Source: Granulicella sp. UBA5172 (GTDB taxonomy: Bacteria > Acidobacteriota > Terriglobia > Terriglobales > Acidobacteriaceae). From it: a stretch of 20,965 nt of DNA. This document shows positions 15,230 to 20,965 of the stretch, in pieces. The stretch's first letter is position 1; every line of letters starts with the position of its first letter. The translations under genes were made by a program, and so were the position numbers. The stretch is taken from NCBI GenBank assembly GCA_002413385.1, contig DHWW01000273.1, positions 3,213-24,177 of the forward strand. The letters are read 5' to 3'. The notes under the pieces are model-generated. The model did no database searches. It was not told where the DNA came from and saw only the letters and a program-made list of their open reading frames with translations.

Positions 15230-16864
15230 ATGGCCACCATTCCAGTAGCGGTTCCGTACAGCAATGAAGCACTCTCAGAGGTTGAGCGGGCGCAGCTGCT
15301 TGCTCGCCGCTACCATGCCGAATTTGTCGATCTCAGAAACTTCAAAATCCAGGTCGAGCTCTTCAAATCCGTGCCCGTGGACATGATGTTCCGCTACAAC
15401 TTCGTGCCGCTGGAACAGAGCGAGGGCCGGCTCGCCATTGCAGTTTCCGATCCGTCGAAGCTGATGGTCATCGACGAGATTGCCGGGCTGCTGGGCGCGC
15501 GCATTGTGGTGCGCGTGGCCACGCTGAGCCAGATCACCGATCTGCTCAAGAAGAACGAGCAATCGCAGCGTGTCCTCGATGAGGCCAGCGAAGGTCTGGC
15601 GTTCGATGTTCTCTCCAGCGAGGAAAATGCCGACGAGAATATCTCCATTGAAAAGCTGACGGCGGACGATGATATTTCGCCGATCATCCGGCTGGTAGAC
15701 ACGACGATTTTTACCGCGCTCGAGCGCCGTGCTTCGGATATTCATCTGGAAACATTCGACGATTGTCTAATGGTGAAGTACCGCATCGATGGCGTGCTGC
15801 AGCAGGCCATGGCGCCGATTGCACGGGAGCATCACCAGACCATTCTGTCGCGCATCAAGGTCATGAGCGAGCTCGACATCGCGGAGCGCCGCGTGCCCCA
15901 GGATGGACGCTTCCGGGTCCGCTACAAGGGCCGGCTCATCGATTTCCGCGTCAGCATCATGCCCACCGTCCATGGCGAAAACGCCGTGCTGCGCGTGCTC
16001 GATAAAGAGTCCATGTCGGAGAAGTTCAAGAAGCTCTCGCTCGACGTAGTCGGTTTCGCGGAAAAGGACCTGACGAGGTTTCGCCGGTACATCAAGGAGC
16101 CCTACGGGATGGTCCTGGTGACCGGCCCGACGGGTTCCGGCAAGACCACGACCCTCTATGCCGCGCTCAATGAAATCAAGAGTGAAGAAGACAAGATCAT
16201 CACCATTGAGGATCCGGTCGAGTACCAGATTCGCGGCATCACCCAGATTCCTGTGAATGAGAAGAAAGGCCTGACGTTTGCGCGCGGTCTGCGTTCGATT
16301 CTGCGCCACGATCCGGACAAGATCCTCGTCGGCGAAATCCGCGATGCGGAGACGGCGCAGATTGCAATCAACTCGGCGCTCACGGGACATCTGGTCTTCA
16401 CGACCGTCCATGCAAACAATGTTGTCGATGTGCTCGGGCGCTTCCTCAACATGGGGGTTGAGCCGTACAACTTCGTCTCCGCGCTCAACTGCATTCTGGC
16501 CCAGCGACTGGTCCGGCAAGTGTGCGAGTTCTGCGTCCACGATGTGCATTACACCGATGCCGAGCTCGAGGTGAACGGCCTGATCCCATCCGAGTGGCAG
16601 GGCGTCGCGTTCAAGGAAGGCGTCGGCTGCATCGAATGTGGAGGAACGGGCTACCGTGGACGTTCGGCGATCCATGAACTCCTTGAGCTGGATGACGAGA
16701 TTCGCGAGATGCTGCTGGAGAAGCGGCCAGGGTCGGAGATCCGGAAGAAGGCCAGGGACAAGGGAATGTCATTTCTGCGCGACTCTGCGCTGGAGAGGGT
16801 GCGGGCGGGAATTACGACGCTGCGTGAGATCAACAAGGTGACGTTCATTGAACAGGGCCGGTAG
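15230..16864 (+). CDS. pilB: Pilus assembly / type II secretion ATPase (PilB/GspE)
   Basis: 544 residues. Hexameric ATPase that powers pilin polymerisation. The N-terminal MshEN/GspE-N region (about 1-130) has ARRYHAEFVDL and FVPLEQSEGRLAIAVSDP. The ATPase core has ASDIHLE, the Walker A GPTGSGKTT (about 299-307), an Asp box ITIEDPVEYQ, the Walker B region KILVGEIRDAETAQ (about 364-377) and the His box TGHLVFTTVHANN. Zinc cysteines C432, C435, C467 and C470 (CEFC, CIEC) are typical of the PilB/GspE branch and absent from PilT. ATG 15230 is preferred; an in-frame GTG at 15221 would add three residues, and neither has a strong ribosome-binding site. No pilT retraction ATPase follows in the window. 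Confidence 0.94.
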   Translation: MATIPVAVPYSNEALSEVERAQLLARRYHAEFVDLRNFKIQVELFKSVPVDMMFRYNFVPLEQSEGRLAIAVSDPSKLMVIDEIAGLLGARIVVRVATLSQITDLLKKNEQSQRVLDEASEGLAFDVLSSEENADENISIEKLTADDDISPIIRLVDTTIFTALERRASDIHLETFDDCLMVKYRIDGVLQQAMAPIAREHHQTILSRIKVMSELDIAERRVPQDGRFRVRYKGRLIDFRVSIMPTVHGENAVLRVLDKESMSEKFKKLSLDVVGFAEKDLTRFRRYIKEPYGMVLVTGPTGSGKTTTLYAALNEIKSEEDKIITIEDPVEYQIRGITQIPVNEKKGLTFARGLRSILRHDPDKILVGEIRDAETAQIAINSALTGHLVFTTVHANNVVDVLGRFLNMGVEPYNFVSALNCILAQRLVRQVCEFCVHDVHYTDAELEVNGLIPSEWQGVAFKEGVGCIECGGTGYRGRSAIHELLELDDEIREMLLEKRPGSEIRKKARDKGMSFLRDSALERVRAGITTLREINKVTFIEQGR

Positions 16865-16972
16865 CGAATAGCGAATATTGCGTACACTTCGCTAAACGGC
16901 GCCTCGTGGCGAACGTCCAACACTTCAGAACCGCCAACCTCAACCGTCACAAGGTACTCTAGTTAGAGCTCC

Positions 16973-18155
16973 ATGAATCTTCTTCCTCAAGCATCCGGAA
17001 CCCGGCCACGTGTGGCCTGCGAGATTATGCCGCAGGGCGTAGTTGCTGCGCGTTCAACAGACTCCGCCGCACCACTCGCTGCAGTCGCGCGTGTGAGCCT
17101 GGCGGAGGGAGCGGTTGTTCCAGGCCTCAAGCCCGGAAATATTGTGGACCGCGTTGCTGTAACGGCGGCCATCCGCAATGTGCTGGAGCAGATTGGCGAG
17201 CGCCGTAATATCCGAGACGCAAACCTGACCCTGGTGATCCCCGATTCCGCCGTGCGAGTGCTCCTGCTCGAGTTTGAGTCGCTTCCCAGCCGCCTTTCCG
17301 AGGCACTTCCGCTGGTGCGTTTCCGGCTCAAAAAACTTTTACCCTTCGACGCCGACGATGCGATGGTCACCTACCAGGTGATGAGCTCGAACAAGAGCAT
17401 CGTGCGGGTGCTGGCCGTGGCGATTCCGCGCGACGTCTTGAGTGAGTATGAGACGGCTGCGCGCGAGGCTGGGTTCGAGCCCGGATCCGTGCTGCCGAGT
17501 ACGCTGGCTTGCCTGGCTGCGGTAGAAGACGTTGAGCCCGTGCTCCTGGTGAACGCGAATCCGATTGGCGTGACCGTGGCCATTGCACGCGGAAGCATTT
17601 TGTTGCTCCACCGCAGCGTTGATCTGCAGGAGCATGTGGTGGCAACCCCCACGCCGCTGGCCAGGCCTGCCGCTGCCGCTGCCGCCACTTCCCGTGGTCG
17701 ATGCGCACGATACCGCCCGGGAATGGGCAGCCCAGCCGCCGCTCCCTGAGCATGGCCGCAACCCCTACGCCGATCAGATTGACGATGAGACAGCGGTGCA
17801 GCGCATTGACAGCATTACCGGGTTCGATCTGCCTGTTATCTATGCGAAGGGCGACGCAAATGTGGGTGCTTCGGATCTGCAGCCGGTTGCGTTCTCCGCT
17901 GAGATTGCGCAGGCGGTGAGCGTCGCTGCTGCCTACTTCGAGGACACGCTCGCTACAGCACCCACCAGGGTGCTGAGTGCTGGTTCCCTCGGTGCCGACC
18001 GGCTTGGACAAATATTGATTGCCTCAGGAGTTGGTGACGAGGATGGATTGCGCGTGCGCGAGCTGGTCGAGAGTTCGGCGCTGCTGCCGGACGCGGTCAC
18101 CGCGTCGGCGCCGCGTCCGTGGCTCTCCGGAGTGATGGGGGCGTTGCGAGGCTAA
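16973..18155 (+). pseudogene. pilM: pilM, actin-like pilus alignment protein, interrupted by a frameshift
   Basis: Cytoplasmic actin-like protein that docks PilN. The first frame from ATG 16973 reads coherently through VTLVIPDSAVRVLLL-type sequence, FRLKKLLPFDADDAMVTYQV and ILLLHRSVDLQEHVV, then turns into low-complexity Ala/Arg sequence and stops at TGA 17747-17749. The +1 frame is coherent from about 17694 (PVVDAHDTAREWAAQPPLPE) through FSAEIAQAVSVAAAYFEDTL and GADRLGQILIASGVG to TAA 18153-18155. One extra base between about 17645 and 17695 explains it; joined, the protein would have about 393 residues, normal for this family. The region has a CCCCC run and GCCGCT repeats, so a sequencing error is as likely as a true mutation. 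The stop overlaps the pilN ATG (TAATG). Confidence 0.82.
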
Positions 18156-18922
18156 TGCGCATTACAGTCAATCTCGCGACGCGACCGTACGTTGAGCTCC
18201 GGCCCTTTTTCCTGAGGCTGCGGATTTTCATGGTGGTGCTCGCCGTCGTCGCTGTGGGTGCGCTGGTTGCGACTCATCTGCTGCAGAAAAAGCTGGATGT
18301 CGCAAAGGCGCAACTCGATCAGGTGCATGTGAAGGTCGTCGCTGCGAGGCAGGAGAAGCTCGCCAATGAGCAGCGAATGCGCCAGCCCGCGAACGCGGAA
18401 GTGCTGGCTCGCGCGCACTTCCTGAACACGCTGTTTTTGACCAAGAGTTTTTCATGGACTGCGGTGATGATGGACCTCGAGAGAGTGCTTCCGATCGGCG
18501 TGCAGGTGACCTCCATCGAGCCGCAGATTTCGACCGATGGGAACGTCCTCATCCGGCTGCGAGTGTCCGGTGAACGTGATCGCGCAGTGCAGTTGGTGCG
18601 CAACCTCGAGCGCTCCAGGAGGTTCCGTGCACCGCGACTGACGGGCGAGGCTGCACAGGCGAAGGAAGCAGGAACACAAGGCAATTTCAGCGTTGCAAAC
18701 TCGAACAGTCTGGCGCCTCCTGGGGTTGAGTTTGAGATTCTGGCCGACTATAACCCGCTGCCCGAAGGTGAACTCTATTCATCGGAGAAGACCGCAAAGT
18801 CGCAAACGTCAGCGGACAAGTCGAAGGCATCGAACCGCAAGTCTCGAAGCAGCAAGCACGGTGTCCTGCGGAAGCCTGATGCGGGCACGCGCCTGATGCC
18901 GGCAAAGGGGGGTGCGCGATGA
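18155..18922 (+). CDS. pilN: Pilus alignment complex protein PilN
   Basis: 255 residues, bitopic inner-membrane protein. The N-terminus MRITVNLATRPY is the PilN signature that binds PilM; one membrane helix follows (about 23-43, RIFMVVLAVVAVGALVATHLL), then a coiled-coil-prone segment (KKLDVAKAQLDQVHVKVVAARQEK) and a periplasmic ferredoxin-like domain (about 110-165, VMMDLERVLPIGVQVTSIEPQ and LIRLRVSGERDRAVQLVRNL). The tail from about 210 is Lys/Ser/Arg-rich and longer than in proteobacterial PilN. ATG 18155 is chosen for the signature and the one-base overlap with the pilM stop; an earlier in-frame ATG (18119) lies inside pilM. Four-base ATGA overlap with pilO. Confidence 0.87.
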   Translation: MRITVNLATRPYVELRPFFLRLRIFMVVLAVVAVGALVATHLLQKKLDVAKAQLDQVHVKVVAARQEKLANEQRMRQPANAEVLARAHFLNTLFLTKSFSWTAVMMDLERVLPIGVQVTSIEPQISTDGNVLIRLRVSGERDRAVQLVRNLERSRRFRAPRLTGEAAQAKEAGTQGNFSVANSNSLAPPGVEFEILADYNPLPEGELYSSEKTAKSQTSADKSKASNRKSRSSKHGVLRKPDAGTRLMPAKGGAR

Positions 18923-19629
18923 GTACAACGACGCTTGTGCCGCCGCCGAACGGTTCGTCCAGCTCGAGATGGGAACGCAAAGTACCGCTCTTGACCGCAC
19001 GTGCGCGCGCCCTGATGACGGCGATGAATCTGCACTTCGCGGGTGTTGCGGTTCTCGTGCTGCTCGACCTCTATTTGATCGTGCACCTCATCTTCGTGTG
19101 GCAGGGGCTCAGCTCCAACAATGCTGCTGCCATCGATGATCAGCACGTGCAGTTGATCGCCGCACAGTTGGCCGCGAAGCCCTTGCGCGGGCTGGATAAG
19201 AAGCTGGTTGCCTCCACCGAAGATGCGGATGCGTTCTCCCAGCAGCGTCTGCCGTATGCTGCCTCGCAGGTTGCTGCTGAGGTTGGAGTGTTGGCGCACC
19301 GCGAGGGCGTGCGCTGGACCCGCGCGCAGTACGCTTACATGCCGGTGCTCTCGGGCAAAGATGCGCTGACCCAGGTAAGCATGGATGCCAGCGTGTCGGG
19401 TGACTACCGTCCGATTGTGCAGTTCATCAACGCCGTGGAGCGCGACAGGGTCTTCTTCGTGATCAACGGGATCAACCTCACCGGCCAGCAGACCGGACAG
19501 GTCAACCTGCGCATCCACCTGACCACGTATCTGCGCCCACCCAATCCCGATGAACTAACGGCGGAAGTTCCGATGCCGAGTCCATCGGACGCCACTGGCA
19601 GTAGCAGCGAGACGGGAGGGAAGCCATGA
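18919..19629 (+). CDS. pilO: PilO-like / GspM-like pilus alignment protein
   Basis: 236 residues, bitopic. A cytoplasmic N-terminus (1-35) and one membrane helix (about 38-62, HFAGVAVLVLLDLYLIVHLIFVW) are followed by a periplasmic helical region and a ferredoxin-like fold (about 130-205) with DASVSGDYRPIVQFINAVERD and VFFVINGINLTG, the PilO/GspM pattern. The last 30 residues are Pro/Ser-rich. It is expected to pair with PilN in the inner-membrane alignment complex. Start and stop overlap the neighbouring genes by 4 nt each, so translation is coupled from pilN through the PilP-like gene. Sequence similarity to proteobacterial PilO is low; the call rests on topology, motif and gene order. Confidence 0.82.
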   Translation: MSTTTLVPPPNGSSSSRWERKVPLLTARARALMTAMNLHFAGVAVLVLLDLYLIVHLIFVWQGLSSNNAAAIDDQHVQLIAAQLAAKPLRGLDKKLVASTEDADAFSQQRLPYAASQVAAEVGVLAHREGVRWTRAQYAYMPVLSGKDALTQVSMDASVSGDYRPIVQFINAVERDRVFFVINGINLTGQQTGQVNLRIHLTTYLRPPNPDELTAEVPMPSPSDATGSSSETGGKP

Positions 19630-20306
19630 GCGCCGCTCCAGCGAGGGACAAAAAGCAGACCATCGTGGTCTCCATCTTCGGCGTTCTGTTGCTGCTGTTT
19701 ATGGTGTTCGCCTACAACGCATTCTTCGGCGGATCGACCAACCCTGCAGCGGTCACTGCACCCGCTCCGGCGAGCCATCCGGTAGCCACAAGATCCAGCA
19801 CCTCGACCGCGACAGCAAGTTCCGACCGCAACTCGAACGCTGCGAGGAGTGGCATGGGGCTTGTTGCGGGGGTCGCCGCGACGAAGATGGCGAGTACGTC
19901 GTCGAGCCTCGATCCGACGCTGGATGAGTCGGCGATGCTGCGCACCGAAAGCCTCGTCTACTCGGGTACGGGCCGCAATATCTTTTCGACGACCTACACC
20001 GCGCCGATAGCGATCCCGAAGAATGTTCCGAAGGCGCGGCCAAACGCTGCGCAGCAGGCAGCGCAGGCAGCCCTGCCCACCGGTCCGCCCCCGCCCCCGC
20101 CGATCAACCTCAAGTTCTTCGGCACCGCGCTCCGCGCAAACGGCGTTCGCCAGGCGTTCCTGCTCAACGGCGAGGATGTGTATCTGGCCGGAGTCGGGGA
20201 CATCGTTGCGAGGAAGTACAAGATCCTCAGTGTTGGCACGGCCAGTATCCAGGTCGAAGATCTGCAGAGCCAGAATATTCAGTCGTTGCCGCTACTGGTG
20301 AATTAG
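19626..20306 (+). CDS. PilP-like / GspC-like periplasmic pilus assembly protein
   Basis: 226 residues. It has one N-terminal membrane helix (about 12-31, TIVVSIFGVLLLLFMVFAY) and a long low-complexity Ala/Ser/Thr linker (about 38-95). The RNIFSTTY segment (about 117-124) is reminiscent of the RDPF-type segment of PilP. A PPPPPP tract precedes a small beta domain (about 158-222) with FFGTALRANGVRQAFLLNGEDVYLAGVGDIVARKY, the homology-region pattern of PilP/GspC that contacts the secretin. Unlike proteobacterial PilP it has no lipobox cysteine; it is anchored by a helix, as GspC is. ATGA overlap with pilO. The role is inferred from fold pattern and position; the exact name is uncertain. Confidence 0.75.
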   Translation: MSAAPARDKKQTIVVSIFGVLLLLFMVFAYNAFFGGSTNPAAVTAPAPASHPVATRSSTSTATASSDRNSNAARSGMGLVAGVAATKMASTSSSLDPTLDESAMLRTESLVYSGTGRNIFSTTYTAPIAIPKNVPKARPNAAQQAAQAALPTGPPPPPPINLKFFGTALRANGVRQAFLLNGEDVYLAGVGDIVARKYKILSVGTASIQVEDLQSQNIQSLPLLVN

Positions 20307-20357
20307 AGCCGGAATTCAGCTGGGTAACTCGGCGAGCATACGATTCGTCCAACCTCC

Positions 20358-20965
20358 ATGAACTCGCGTACCCAACTCGACCGCAAGCAGCCTGATCGCA
20401 GCAGCGTCGGCGCCCATGACGGCGAGGCGGGCTTCATGCTTCTGGCTGTCATCGTGATGGTGGCGCTGCTGCTGATTGCGCTGTCGGTCGCCGCGCCCGT
20501 GGTCGCCCGCCAACTGCGCCGCGAGAAAGAGGTCGAGAGCCAGCATCGCATGGAGGAATATGTTCGTGCGATTCAGCTCTATCAGCGCAAGTTTCCAGGG
20601 CAGTATCCAGCGTCCATCAAGGTCCTCGAAAATTCCAACAACGTCCGCTTTTTGCGCCACCAGTATATTGACCCACTGACGGGTAAGGCCGATTACAAGC
20701 TGATTCATCAGGGGGAGCAGAAGACGAAGATCCATGTCTTCTTCGGGCAGGAGTTGGGCGGCCTGGCGGCGAGCCTTGGCTCCGCTGCGGGCATGGCGTC
20801 GGCTGGGGGTATGGGATCGGCTGGGGGTATGGGGTCGCCCATGGGCGGTGCCAGTTCGACTTCAACGATTGGCGCGACCTCGGCGCTGGCCAGCGGATTT
20901 AGCGGTGCAAGCATTACGACCGGAGCCCCGGGCACCACCGGTGCAACGGGCTCGACGGGTGCGAC
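20358..20965 (+). CDS. Type IV pilin-like / GspG-like pseudopilin, partial (cut by window end)
   Basis: 202 codons readable, no stop before the window end. The prepilin signature is GEAG/FMLLAVIVMVALLLIALSV: glycine at -1 and phenylalanine at +1, cleavage after residue 25, then a hydrophobic helix. Position +5 is Ala, not the usual Glu. The next segment, REKEVESQHRMEEYVRAIQLYQRKFPGQYPASIKVLENS, followed by RHQYIDPLTGKADY, is GspG-like. From about residue 130 the chain becomes Gly/Ala/Ser/Met/Thr-rich, including SAGGMG repeats. ATG 20358 follows a stop in the same frame (20325-20327), so no longer start exists; no good ribosome-binding site is seen. 51 nt separate it from the PilP-like gene. 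A secretin gene would be the expected next neighbour. Confidence 0.8.
   Translation, partial: MNSRTQLDRKQPDRSSVGAHDGEAGFMLLAVIVMVALLLIALSVAAPVVARQLRREKEVESQHRMEEYVRAIQLYQRKFPGQYPASIKVLENSNNVRFLRHQYIDPLTGKADYKLIHQGEQKTKIHVFFGQELGGLAASLGSAAGMASAGGMGSAGGMGSPMGGASSTSTIGATSALASGFSGASITTGAPGTTGATGSTGA
20799..20834. repeat. Two tandem 18-bp units in the pseudopilin tail
   Basis: TCGGCTGGGGGTATGGG plus one variable base occurs at 20799-20816 and 20817-20834 (differing only in the last base). Each unit encodes SAGGMG. The in-frame repeat length means copy-number changes would not break the gene. Confidence 0.75.

Noticed and set aside
15767..16675. 302-codon open frame on the - strand
   Set aside because: It is opposite the pilB ATPase core with intact Walker motifs; the - strand translation has no recognisable feature.
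17645..17749. Programmed frameshifting or TGA recoding (selenocysteine) in pilM
   Set aside because: The sequence after the TGA in the first frame is not PilM-like, no selenocysteine context is seen, and no slippery heptamer is present; a simple one-base insertion or error is more economical.
1..20965. CRISPR arrays, tRNA or rRNA genes, insertion sequences, phage or defence genes
   Set aside because: No regularly spaced repeats, cloverleaf, transposase, integrase or nuclease signature was seen on either strand.

Overview
The window looks like a chromosomal segment of an Acidobacteriota bacterium, most likely of the Terriglobia/Acidobacteriaceae (Terriglobus, Granulicella or Edaphobacter type). 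This is inferred from the remembered style of the proteins (acidobacterial PilM/PilN/PilO/PilP wording, the UbiA-like MqnP prenyltransferase, CsbD and the lmo0937-type micropeptide), a fairly GC-rich Gram-negative gene repertoire, and an envelope locus pairing an Omp85 protein with TamB. No database search was possible.

Layout. (1) Bases 209-8828, + strand: a tightly coupled envelope operon. It encodes an Omp85/BamA-TamA family barrel protein with about seven POTRA-like repeats, a SurA-like chaperone without a parvulin domain, and a 1474-residue TamB. Gaps are +2 and -4 nt. (2) 8933-9799, +: a menaquinone-type prenyltransferase (mqnP). (3) 9875-10497, - strand: two small stress-type genes, csbD-like and a 48-residue membrane micropeptide, with a strong hairpin and spaced GGTGTC repeats between them. 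(4) 10637-11500, +: monofunctional prephenate dehydratase (pheA). (5) 11524-12492, -: a 3' remnant of a hisC-type aminotransferase, a terminator, and two small membrane proteins of unknown function. (6) 12682-13068, +: an A-type Fe-S carrier with a clear terminator. (7) 13224-13676, -: a two-CBS-domain protein. (8) 13999 to the window end, +: a type IV pilus / type II secretion assembly operon, pilC-pilB-pilM-pilN-pilO-pilP-like-pseudopilin, with the last gene cut by the window edge.

How the genes work together. The first operon should insert or connect the outer membrane: Omp85 in the outer membrane, TamB spanning the periplasm from its inner-membrane anchor, and the SurA-like protein chaperoning clients. 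The last operon should build the inner-membrane platform (PilC), the ATPase (PilB) and the alignment complex (PilM/N/O/P) of a pilus or pseudopilus machine. The middle is ordinary metabolism and stress genes with signs of gene decay.

Most notable observations: pilM is interrupted by a single-base frameshift around 17645-17695; hisC is reduced to its last 88 codons behind a terminator; the pilin-like protein lacks the usual Glu5 and has a Gly/Ala/Ser/Thr-rich tail; the SurA-like protein has lost its isomerase domain; two micropeptide genes are present. I found no clearly new defence, mobile or CRISPR system.
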